Below are positions 34,755 through 44,650 of a stretch of 64,000 bases of DNA, piece after piece. Source of the stretch: Parasitella parasitica (taxonomy: Eukaryota; Mucoromycota; Mucoromycetes; Mucorales; Mucoraceae); NCBI GenBank assembly GCA_025201805.1, contig MU619256.1:219895-283894 (forward strand), given 5' to 3'. The translations under genes and the position numbers were made by a program. The number at the start of each line of letters is the position of its first letter. Positions within the stretch are counted from its first letter, which is position 1. Under the pieces are notes generated by a model. It made no database searches. It was not told the DNA's origin and worked only from the letters and a program-made list of their open reading frames with translations.

Positions 34755-36295
34755 ATGAGAGGCTTTGCTAATCAGTTAAGAACAAAGCAAGGTGCAATTA
34801 TCGGCGCTGGTGTAGTTATTGTGATTACTGCCATCACTATCTGGAGCTGGAAGTCTTCTTCCTCAAGCAAAAAAGACAGTAAGTTATCCCACAATTAAAA
34901 TAAGGGGTTACTGGGGGAGTCTTCTCCAGAACTATTGTTGCATCCTAGAAAAAAAAAATAGAAAATAACTTGGCAGTTAAGCTATTCGTAAGCGCGTATA
35001 CTAATCTGTCTTACTTTTTTTTCGTTGTTTTTTTTTGCAATCTCATGTAGGTGATTCCCCAGATGAGCGATCTGTCAAAACCAAGAAAGAATCTGTAGCT
35101 AAGGATCAAAACGACATGGTTGTCAGGCAGTCACATATCAAGAAGGATATTGAGCAAGCATCTTCTGTTATTGTAAAGGAAGAAGGTAAATCACCACATG
35201 TCTTGGACTAAAGGAGGCGATATTAATTTTATTGTTTTGTAGTCAATACTTCAGTCAATAAAGTTGAGGATTTACCTTTGGAAAAGAAAAATGACGGGTC
35301 AGAAGAGGAAGTTAAAGTTATTGAGAAAAAGGAGGTTGTTACAGAGACTGTTGCGGAAGTTGTCGAAGGTCATTATGATGAATCCTCAAGCATAAAAAGC
35401 CATACCTTGTCAGCAGCTACTAGCAGCGCTGACGAGACTGATATTTGTACTCCTGAACATGAAGCTAATACTGTTGCTGATGTCAAGCATTCCCAATCAT
35501 CTGCTCAAACCGATACCCAAAATAACAATATTGAAAAGATCAAGTTCGATTGGACTGAGGAGTCTGTCAAAGCTGCTTTACCTCCCATCAATCGTGATAT
35601 TATTACTGTTTCTACTTCTGATGTTGACTCTGCCGAGTCCATTGCCACTGCCGAGTCCATTACCACTGCCACTGCCACCGTTACCGAATCTCAGCAACAA
35701 GAGAGTACTTTTACCGCTACTGTGATCAAATCTCAGCAATCGAAGCAGAAAGAACAAGAAGAGTATGTTGTCATTGACTATCCCGCTGAACAAGTATCAA
35801 TTAAAGAGCAAGTTGTTACTACCCCTGCTACTGTCACTATGACCAACACTGAAGAAAAGCCAGTTTTATCCGAGAAGGTCGAAGTTTCCCCAACTCCTCT
35901 GTCAAGCTCCTTAACTGCTAGTGCACCCGAATTCGTCCCGAAATCCTGTCAACAACCCAAGAAACCAGTAAAGAAGTTTTTAACTCGTGATGAATTGATC
36001 GAACAACAACGACAACACCATATGCCAAGATCAAAAGCCAGATGTAGCCACTGGCCGCGTTGCACCAACAATAACTGTAAATTCTTCCACCCTTACAGAC
36101 CTTGCCGGTAAAATTTGCATATATTTTGTTTCCTTTGACTTTGAAAAACTAAATCATAACTGTTATCTTAGGGCTGGAGACGATTGTTCGTTCGGTGATA
36201 GATGTATGTTTGTCCACCCTAATGACTGTGCAGTCAATGTTCGAGATGGCAACAAAAACACTGCTGCTGATACTACTACATCTATCCCAGCATAG
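34755..36295 (+). CDS. Membrane-anchored tandem CCCH (Nab2/ZC3H14-type) zinc-finger protein
   Basis: Exons 34755-34878, 35051-35185, 35243-36107 and 36172-36295 join in frame to 415 aa. The N-terminus has a basic head (MRGFANQLRTKQG) and one hydrophobic helix (AIIGAGVVIVITAITIW), so it looks like an N-terminal signal anchor. A long acidic Thr/Ser/Glu/Val-rich linker of about 290 residues follows. The C-terminus carries two fingers: C-SHWPR-C-TNNN-C-KFF-H and C-RAGDD-C-SFGDR-C-MFV-H, that is CX5CX4CX3H and CX5CX5CX3H. This spacing belongs to the Nab2/ZC3H14 group, which binds poly(A) or adenosine-rich RNA. The second finger is completed only by the last splice. RNA binding at a membrane surface is inferred. 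Confidence 0.82.
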
Positions 36296-36744
36296 ACTTA
36301 CTGAATACACACTACACACAACAAACAAACACACACAAAACAATAACATCAAAAAAGGAACCACACATTTTTTTTTCTCTAAAAAATATAATTGTATATC
36401 TTTGCTTTTACAGAACTCAACCTTCCCTTGCTATCTTTTTTTTTTTTGCTCCATCTTGTTTATCTTTTTTCAAACAAATCCCCCAATCAACCCGTATTTT
36501 TTTCTTTATTTTTAATTATTGTATATTTCTAAATCATGTCAAGATCAATAAAAATTCAAGAAAAAAAAAAAAAAGAACCATTTGGTGTGATGGTCAACAG
36601 TGCTTCAAATTATTCAGTTCCTACAGTACACTTTATTCGAAAATTATTGAGTCAAGAAAAAAATGTTAGTTCCTAGTATTTACCGTATGTGAATCCAATC
36701 CATATCAAAACCAAACTTCTACGCAGTACTCGCCTACATTGCCT
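36296..36744. other. Convergent spacer with T-rich and A-rich runs
   Basis: 3' region of the zinc-finger gene. AATAAA occurs at about 36547. No gene. Confidence 0.45.
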
Positions 36745-37059
36745 CTACTCCTCTGTGCAGTTTCGTGTAAGTGTGATGTTTCCATTCAGAGTAATTAGCA
36801 AAAAGCTGTGATTCTGGCTGTATTTAAGCGAATCCAATCCATATTGCACCAAACTCCGCTCACAGGGAACAAATTGCGGAATTTTGAAATCGAAATAGCA
36901 GCTTTCAAAGTCCGTCAATCCCACTATGCTTTGAAGGTCGTTGTTTATCACTTTCAGGGTAGTGCTTCCATTAATACAGTGATGTATTTGCAAATAGGTT
37001 TCTATGACACAAGTTAGCAAGAAAATTGAAACAATAAAAGCTCTCCTAATTGCAAGCAT
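36745..37059 (-). CDS. Possible small secreted Cys-containing protein, 104 aa
   Basis: The ORF begins with a clear signal-peptide-like segment (MLAIRRAFIVSIFLLTCVIE) and is otherwise polar. Five Cys are present, four of them after the likely cleavage point (HHC, SCYF, PCER, NCTEE), and three N-x-[ST] sites lie in the last third. No intron is needed. The fold is not recognised. Coding is uncertain because it is a lone short ORF; composition and the signal peptide favour it. Confidence 0.4.
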   Translation of the reverse strand: MLAIRRAFIVSIFLLTCVIETYLQIHHCINGSTTLKVINNDLQSIVGLTDFESCYFDFKIPQFVPCERSLVQYGLDSLKYSQNHSFLLITLNGNITLTRNCTEE

Positions 37060-38712
37060 GAAAAGAGTTTATTTTCAATTTAATTTGTTCTTCTGGAATA
37101 CTGCAAAAGATATAGACATGCTTTGATATTGGAGATTGGAAACTGTAAGTTTTGGTAGGAAATACTAAAATTATTAACAAACGAGAAGAGAGGCTTTTTC
37201 TCGAATCAAAATTGTTGCGCAATGCAATATCTATGTCAAGTATTTTATTGTTAGCCAGTTTCACATGTTGTCAATTTGGAGGTTCATCTGATGATGTTGT
37301 CTTGCTAAACAATAGTCAGTAAAAGCTACCATACACTTGTAAATAGAAGATATAAAAATATTAGCTTAGATTTTTGTCAACTGCCAATCACAGAGTGTTT
37401 TTACTTGTATCTATCCATTTTTTGATATCACTTTGGTTAATCTTTAATAAGGCGCTATACCGTTCTTGATCCATCGTCAGATCAACCACAAGTTCATAAA
37501 AAAATCCAATTATATTTAAATCTGCGGAAGATTAAGATTCGTACGATGATAAGATTATTCTACTATCCTGATGAATGACCAATGACTAATGACTACTACC
37601 TCTGATCAATACAAGTAGTGTGATAGTCTGAACGATCGATTAGATTATAAGGTATGGCAAGAAATAACAGTAAGTACAATCAATAGCTAGTAAAACGATA
37701 ATCAATTAGGATAAATAGAGATGCAAAATAGCAACTTTTCGTACACTCAAACAATTAAAGATCATAAGCGTATCTCACTTTGCTTTTTTACTGTTTTTTT
37801 TTGTACTTCATGGCATAAACGAATAAAAAACTCACATATGGATGCTATTACAGCAAAGCACACAAAGAAAGTGTTAAAGATATATCGCAAGTATATACAA
37901 ATCAATAGGTCAATGAATTTTCAAGATAGGTGATGAACGTATTCCATAATGGAAATTATTACCATTGCTGTATTTTGCTAAAAGAGCGGGAGTCTTAACA
38001 TTGATATTGCATGATGTAGACACATGAATTGAATTCCACTGCTAAAGATAACTGTAGTGTGGATTTTATTATTATTCATGTTTATGAAAGGGCCGAACGA
38101 ACCTAGAAATGCATTGTTTATGAATTGCCACTATAGTTAATGAATGATAAAAAGAATCAGAAAGTGAACGAGTCTTTGGATAAACCCCAGCTGTAACCTT
38201 GACGAAAATTTGAATATTGAATCATGGGATATGAAGCGGCAAAATTTACGCGTACCATCCAAACAAAATTACTGTGTAAGCCATGCCTAGGTAATTTTCA
38301 ACATTTGTAAATAAATTACATGACGTTATGATTAGAAAAAAAAAAATCGCTTCACGCCAATATAGATCATTTAGAGAATTCCCAAAAAAAAAAAATTAAT
38401 CTAAACATCTATTGTATGTGATAGTTACACTCATGCATGTGAGAAACAAGGAAACCGACTAATAAATCAGAAGAATGAAATAGTCTTATCAAATATACGA
38501 TGATTTCAGGTTTGTAATAAACTACTTCAAGTATGCACACAATCGCTGAACTATTCAGTGGGATTCGCAGGACAAATGAATTATGGTATAATATACAACT
38601 GACGGAGTGACAATCAGTTTTTGTTTGCCAAACAAAGAAACCCTCTCTTTCTTTGTACACACTACTACTCTTCCCTCTACTTGAATTCAACCGTTTCTTT
38701 CTTTCAATTTAA
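37060..38712. other. Gene-poor AT-rich region
   Basis: About 1.6 kb with only short ORFs of random composition. The last 60 bases are a pyrimidine-rich leader of the next gene. Confidence 0.45.
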
Positions 38713-38943
38713 ATGGACCCTCCTGAACATCCAGGTCAACCCAAATGGCAAACCTTTAAAGAATGGAATACCATGAGGACACCTACCAGTATTCAAATTG
38801 TTAAATCTGCACAAGAAACAAGAGACGAACAGCTTGCGAAATTTGGTCTCACCGATGAAGGTGGCAATGGCTGGGGAGATGCTTCCGAATCAAATAATAC
38901 TGGATGGGGTGATAGTACCGGAAGTGGAGGAGGATGGAATTGA
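38713..38943 (+). CDS. Small WG-rich protein, 76 aa
   Basis: An intronless ORF with a pyrimidine-rich leader directly upstream (TTTCTTTCTTTCAATTTAA then ATG). The N-terminal half is ordinary (PPEHPGQPKWQTFKEWNTMR) with a helical, charged piece after it. The C-terminal third is Gly/Asn/Ser/Asp-rich with three Trp in WG or GW dipeptides (GNGWGD, NTGWGD, GGGWN). Such spaced WG motifs in a disordered tail are the hallmark of Argonaute-binding hooks, but they also appear in unrelated low-complexity proteins. Composition and leader support a real gene; the function is open. Confidence 0.55.
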   Translation: MDPPEHPGQPKWQTFKEWNTMRTPTSIQIVKSAQETRDEQLAKFGLTDEGGNGWGDASESNNTGWGDSTGSGGGWN

Positions 38944-39644
38944 AAGACTATTTGGTGAAATTTACAATTTTGCAATACCAAATCGTTATTCTGTCCAATA
39001 ATTTACAATCTATAAAGGCGTTTGTTTCTCAATAACATGTGTAGGAGGATTTTCGTTCTCTTGCTTTATACCGGTTTATGTGTGGAGATTATTCAATGGC
39101 TGTATTGGAAGAAAAGGGGTAGGTGTTTGGGGGTTAGAAGCAGAGGAAGATCTTGTCAAATCAACAAATGTAATTTAGTTTTTTTTTTTTCTTCGCTGAT
39201 CGTTCAAGGAGATATTTGAGTATATATAGAGTAGACTTTAGCTAATACAAGTGCAGATTATTCAATTGTCAACATACATGTATACTCAATACAGCAACAC
39301 TATTGATGACCTATTGAGTTTTCTTGATGAACACGTTTATTATTATTGTTGCTCTTCAACAAAAATAAAATGGCGTTTTTACATAAACCAAATGTAACGT
39401 GAAAAGCATATTCATTATTTCCATGCATATTGACCCTTTGGTAATTGTACATCTTTTAAATAAACCTTGCCCTGAACTGTAATACATACTATTGCCACCA
39501 CGGAAGCATTGTTTTTCTTTATTGTATAATAGGCTATTGCTGTACATTCAAATTTTATACAAATACGGTATATACATGGTATATATATATATATATATAT
39601 ATATGTTACATGGTCTGGAATAAGTTTGTATATAATTTATCTTA
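38944..39644. other. Intergenic spacer
   Basis: No supported gene. Contains an (AT)n microsatellite at about 39580-39604. Confidence 0.5.
39580..39604. repeat. (AT)n microsatellite
   Basis: About 12 uninterrupted AT units in the spacer downstream of the cyclin gene. Confidence 0.9.
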
Positions 39645-39846
39645 TCAGTAAGGGTTAATTTTCATAGGGAATATCAGATTGTGATTGCTGTGTTTGTTGT
39701 TTTTGTTGTAGTACATATCACTTGTAGTTGGGGTAACAATTAAATCTTCCATGGATGATAAGGAAGAAGAGGAAGAGGAAGTGGTTATGTTTAATCTTTT
39801 TCTATTGCTACTTTTTCTCGTGGTATTGGAATGATGGTATAGTTGA

Positions 39847-39887
<41 letters not shown>

Positions 39888-40586
39888 TTGCTGCTGCTGC
39901 TGATACTGCTGTTGTTGCTGTCGCTGCAACATGTTATTAGATGGGAGAGGTTGACAGCAATAATTTGTATTAAAGGACGCAGATTTTGGTATATAGGATC
40001 TATCATGTATAATTGGAGGTAATTGACGACCAATTGTGTTGTCATAGGTAATAAAGGAATAATACATATCTTTTTCAGATATAACAAGTTGAAAGTTCTA
40101 TAGAACATTTAATATTTGTATACGCCCCCACACTCCATCTTTCACACATACCATCAACGCTAACAACTGCTTTTCCATTAAATTGATCTCTGGTAATGTA
40201 AAGTAGACGGCATACTTTGTCCAATGCTTATTCTTGGGAGACGTATCATGCAATACCTTTGTCGTTACTATTAATGTAGCTAAAAAGATACGCTGACAAG
40301 TGCATGGCATCCCCCTTGCGAAATGAGCGAGTCGTTGCCGTAACCTATCTAATAGAACGAGAGACGCCAACAATGTACCTGTACGAGCACAAGACCTTTT
40401 TACCAGCAGATTCACAAAAGTAGGTAATGGAGGTATAGGGCTTTTGTAATTCTCATTTATGTGATGGCAAGGTATCACTAGCGATGCTTGGTGAGATATG
40501 TGTGCCAGAAGGTGATTGCTTGCTGGACGGTCAATCAGATATTTCATTCTACGATTAACATCATTGTAATTTGTATTGGAATACAT
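39645..40586 (-). CDS. Pho80/Pcl-type cyclin with poly-Gln tract
   Basis: Exons 40586-40152 and 40097-39645 (GTATGT/CTATAG) give 295 aa in frame. The cyclin box is marked by LPTFVNLLVKRSCARTGTLL, then ASLVLLDRLRQRL, RIFLATLIVTTKVLHD, KNKHWTKYAVYFTLPEINLM and EKQLLALMNFQLVIS; the last is completed by splicing. This is the pattern of Pcl cyclins, which partner the Pho85/Cdk5-type kinase. The C-terminal third is disordered with an interrupted Gln tract of about 30 residues (CAA/CAG) and Ser and Asn runs. Assignment to the PCL1/2 side rather than PHO80 itself is uncertain. Confidence 0.85.
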
Positions 40587-40611
40587 AATTTTTATGTAGA
40601 GAATAAAAAAT

Positions 40612-40692
40612 AAAGAGAGAGAGAGAGAGAGAGAGAGTGAGTGAGAGAGTGAGAAGAAAGGTGTATAAGAGAGAGAGAGAGTGAGGGAGAAA
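40612..40692. repeat. Imperfect (GA)n microsatellite
   Basis: GA units interrupted by GTGA and a short AGAAAG stretch, in the 220 bp upstream of the cyclin gene. It may act as a GAGA-like promoter element, but that is a guess. Confidence 0.8.
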
Positions 40693-40887
40693 GGAAAAAG
40701 GATGAAATATATACAGTTACAGTTTTATAAGGAGAAGGAGGGGGAGAAATAATGACAATCATTATTATTATTATTATTTAAATTGTATCAAGCCTTTTTT
40801 CCAATACACTCTTTATAAAATGCTATATTATTGAAGATGTTCAAACGTATCTATGCTGGATTCATACAACAAAGAAAGCCTTTCGTT

Positions 40888-42236
40888 TCAGTCATCATTC
40901 AAATCTCTCTTTTTGTTCTTTTTGGCCCAACGAAGACCACATGCGTTACATAGACTAAAGAATAACAATAAATATTTCCGTTACATGAAAAAAAAAAAAA
41001 AAAACATTCAACTTACGTTTTCGGTCCATGTGGTCCTTTACGCCATTCTGGAGACGAAGTTGTGCCACAATCCGCGCAGACATACTCATCCGCTCCCTTG
41101 TGCTTTTTCTGTACATATATTATGGTTGCGTTAAAGTTTGCCATGTGCCCATAATAACAAAGCAAATTACTTACGCGACGCTTCCATTTATCTTTTCTAT
41201 CAGCAGAATCTTGATGTGGTGGTAGGCCTCCACTATTTGCAGTTGTATTATTTTGCTGATCGTCTTTATAGCCCATAAAATCATCTAAATCAGAATTATG
41301 GCTATCCATCCAATCGTCGTTGATGCTATTAAACCCTGATGTATCCATGGAATCATCCCGATGTGTTTGTTGTTGTTGTTGCTGTTGCTGTTGCTGTTGT
41401 TGCTGCTGCTGCTGCTGGGGATACAAATGTTGCGTAGATGAATAAGAGGATGGAGATACTGAGTTGCTATTGTCTACTCTACCATATTTTGCAGACAGTT
41501 CATCAATCCTCTTTTTCAGCCAATTGTTTTCGGTTTTTAATTCCAAAAAGGTATCAATCAAGGCACCACTTTTGGTGGGTATAGGTTGGGCGATACCAAA
41601 AAACGATTGTGGTGGTTGTCCAGGTAGATCCGCTTTGGGCTGACCAATGACTTCAAAAATAATGTAGGTTTCGTCCTTTTTACGGAATCGATAATGCGTT
41701 TTAATTTGAGATCGAGTATGAAACGACATTTGGAAATCTCGGATAAAGACATCCATGTCATCTACATGCAAGAAATCCATCAGAGCCTGACCGACTAATT
41801 CATGAGGGCGATAGCCAGTAAGTTCATGTGTTGATTCAGAACAATACAGGATCTTTCCTGTGGGCGACAATACATGTAATAGTCCTGTAATTTCAACCAG
41901 GATACGCTCAGACCAGTTTTTTCTTCGTCTAAAATCAGTGCCACCTTTTACAATAGGTGCATTGGTAGCTATATCGGCAGTGGATGACAAAGGTGCTCCT
42001 GCAGTTGCTGCTAATGTCGATCCCTGTGCTGTGTTAGATTTACTTGATTCTCCCGTCTCAAGGGTACCTTTGCTGGAAATATCAAATGCAGGCGACGCTG
42101 ATGATGGCCCTGGAAAAGAACTCCCATTATTCAATGAATTGGTGTTATTAAAATATGCCTCTCGAGGCTGTGTTTGAGTCAATGAGGAGTTGGCGCTATT
42201 CTCTAGTAGATAACTATAATATTCGGGCTGTTGCAT
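40888..42236 (-). CDS. White-Collar-2-like PAS/GATA photoreceptor partner
   Basis: Exons 42236-41175, 41108-41017 and 40954-40888 give 406 aa. One PAS domain lies at about 115-215 (LLHVLSPTGKILYCSESTHE, VGQALMDFLHVDDMDVFI, then HYRFRKKDETYIIFEVIGQP). A short leucine-rich coiled segment (LELKTENNWLKKRI) and a Gln tract follow. The C-terminal GATA finger is C-ADC, 18 residues, C-NAC (CADCGTTSSPEWRKG; LCNACGLRW). The last splice joins it. One PAS and an 18-residue loop are the WC-2 (Phycomyces MadB) plan; no LOV domain is present. WC-2 pairs with WC-1 for blue-light transcription. The ATG is preceded by a GCTTACAG acceptor-like sequence, so a leader intron over the 47-A run, or another upstream exon, is possible. 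Confidence 0.88.
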
Positions 42237-42267
42237 TGAATCCTGTAAGCATATAGCAATAATAGTG

Positions 42268-42314
<47 letters not shown>
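42268..42314. repeat. Poly-A run of 47 nt
   Basis: An uninterrupted homopolymer of A (T on the gene strand) 30 nt upstream of the WC-2-like ATG. Length is prone to assembly error. Confidence 0.85.
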
Positions 42315-42316
<2 letters not shown>

Positions 42317-42660
42317 AGGATTAAGGAGAGAAAAACAAACGCTACAACAAAAAAATAAATAGAAGAAATAGCTCAGGGCTCAAAGCAAAATGCTCTTTTT
42401 ATTGGTTCGATCCTTCGACATCTTCCCTTTCAAGCCAGACATTGACTCATCGACGTAAGTCCTCGTTGGATTTATTCAAATTCTCGACATTGCCAATATC
42501 TTGTAACACCTTCAGCAGCTTCAGCGTCTTTACCATGTTCAAATAGATTGATTTTTTTTTTCCATTTTCTCCACACCTTCAGTATCTTTCACATCTTCCA
42601 TATCATCACTTTTCTTTTTTACAATTAAACCAAAACTTAATTGTACAGCAGAGGAAAAGG

Positions 42661-42945
42661 CTAGATAAAAAGCAAACGATTGCCCTTTGATTCTACCGTT
42701 ATACGCTGGACTCTATATTGTGGTATGGCGACGCTCAAGGGCTGGAAATTATGTCTTGTAAGACTAGAGAAATGAACTGCTTCATCGTGAGTACACTTCA
42801 TCTGAGCCAGAGCTCGTAAATATTGGCAAAAATCGATAGCATTTTGGCTATCGATAAATAAGAATGGATCCAATAAACAAAAATGCAAACTGCAATCATC
42901 GAAAACAAGCAGTGAGTGCAATAAAGTGACACTTTTGCCATATCA
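42661..42945 (-). CDS. Possible C-terminal exon of an unrecognised protein
   Basis: The open frame on the minus strand includes VTLLHSLLVFDDCSLHFCLL, FIDSQNAIDFCQYLRAL and a beta-strand-like ending (YRVQRITVESKGNRLLFI). The composition looks coding, and the alternation of hydrophobic stretches suits a folded domain. A possible upstream exon with a C-x-x-C lies near 43310-43230, but the joins were not resolved. No ATG is tied to it. The family is unknown. Confidence 0.3.
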
Positions 42946-43384
42946 TTGTCTGCTTAAATCAAATTCTATAGTGTAAGTCTAAACGAACACCCACATTAAA
43001 ATCTAGGTACAAAAAATATGGCTGGATATTAGGCGATTGCACTCCTGACCAAAGCACAATCTATCACCATTCAGACACTTTTTATATCAAGTAGTTGATT
43101 ATGCTCGACGTTATGATCCGATAAAGCTTTTTACTCATGAAAGTTGAAGTCGTATTAATTCTTGATAAACAACAAAAACAAAATCATAAACCACAATTGC
43201 TTTCAATATTAGACATTCTTCTTTTATACCTGTGAAATAGGCATTCTCACTAATGATCCATCTGTTTTACAATTTATACAATTTTTAGCTCTCTTCAAGG
43301 CTATATTTTCTCTTTTAGATTTCTATTAAACATATAAAGTGGAAAGACTATTTCATTTTCACATAAAATCCATTCAATTTTATT

Positions 43385-44372
43385 TCAGTATTCATCATCT
43401 TCCAGATCGTCCAAAATATAAGTGTGTACAGAGTTTAATAGAATACCAGAGGTATTTTTATATTGTAGTGTGCTGGTTTTGACTAGCCTTGATAATTGGT
43501 CTACAATCTTTCTCTTTTCCAATTCATTCTAATGTCTATTGTTGGCATCTTTCACACAAGGCGAGCAAGAAAAATAAAAATGAAAAATAAAATAAAATAC
43601 TTGCCGTAAAATTGACATAAAATACAGGTACGTCAAACACAGATTTAATTGAATCCTGCACTTGTTCGACCTCGAATTGCCATCGATTGCGCTTATCCAC
43701 TGTTGTTTTAATTTTGGTTAGTCAATGCTTCCTCCTTTTCTCAATCCAACAAATCCACGCATTAAAATGCTCTCAGTCTTTGTAAAGTCAGAGTTTGTAG
43801 ATGTCAGGTACCATCTTGTACATGTCATGCCATCTACTCTGAAGATCGAGATGTTGCGATTTTTGCGTGAATTACTTTGTTTTACTAGAAATCCTTACTC
43901 TTTGTAACAAGAACTGTCGTCTTGGTGACCAAAAACCTATCTTGCATTTGCTGTAGCAGTTGGTTTAATAATGTCAGGCTGTACGATTGGGTCATATCGA
44001 CCATGATAAAAACGAAATCTATACGAGAGAGCGGCTTCGTTGGTATAGATTCAGCTGTATGACTACAAGAATTTCGGATTCAGGGTTAGAATTATTAGAG
44101 TCAAGAAGAGAGAGCAGCAGCTTCTACTACATTTTATAAAACACATCTTTGGTTTTCAAAAGTTGAGTCGCCAATGTTCTCTTTCCAGAGAGAGGAGGTC
44201 CTATCAGCTATTCATGGTTAGGTAAAGAGGCCATATCCGATGGGCTGATGTTACTTACTAGTATATTGAATGGTCTGCGGGTATATTGAGGTTTTAACAT
44301 GATGATCAATTGAGCAAAAGGGCCGGACGCATCAAGTAACCCTTCTTTTGCTTTCAATACAGTCGTGACCAT
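43385..44372 (-). CDS. CENP-M-like centromere protein (pseudo-GTPase of the CCAN)
   Basis: Five exons, 44372-44259, 44207-44131, 44062-43899, 43699-43605 and 43528-43385, join in phase to 197 aa (human CENP-M is 180 aa). The last intron has a GC donor (GCAAGT at 43604). Matches to the CENP-M plan in order: strand and P-loop-like turn FNILLIGPPLSGKRTLATQL, then IDFVFIMVDMTQSYSL in place of the switch/Walker-B region, then a helix, the strand TTVLVTK, the strand VPVFYVNF and a C-terminal helix with LSRLVKTSTL. The P-loop is G-x4-G-K-R, with Arg instead of Ser/Thr, and no NKxD is seen, as expected for an inactive small-GTPase fold. CENP-M is the core of CENP-H/I/K/M. Judged by eye; another Ras-like pseudo-GTPase is the alternative. 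Confidence 0.68.
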
Positions 44373-44650
44373 GTTTCCTTTGTGTGCAACATGATACCTT
44401 GAAAAAATGGTGGGAGCGCGAGCTCGCGCTTACATTTAGAAGCTTGCTACTTCCTCTTTTTTTATTTTTATTTTTTTTTGGTTCGTATTCAATTATTTAG
44501 TTGCAGTATAAAATAATAATAATAATAATAAAAAAAGAGCGGGTGAGGAAGAAATTAAAATTTCAACAACAAAAAATTTGACATTTTGTATTGACTGAGG
44601 AACATAGATACGAGAAAGCTTTTTTATCATTTGATACAAACTCTCCGATT

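Noticed and set aside
42420-42660. Lys/Glu-rich minus-strand fragments (DMEDVKDTEGVEKMEKK) downstream of the CENP-M-like gene
   Set aside because: Too short and broken by stops; possibly a relic, but nothing to identify it.
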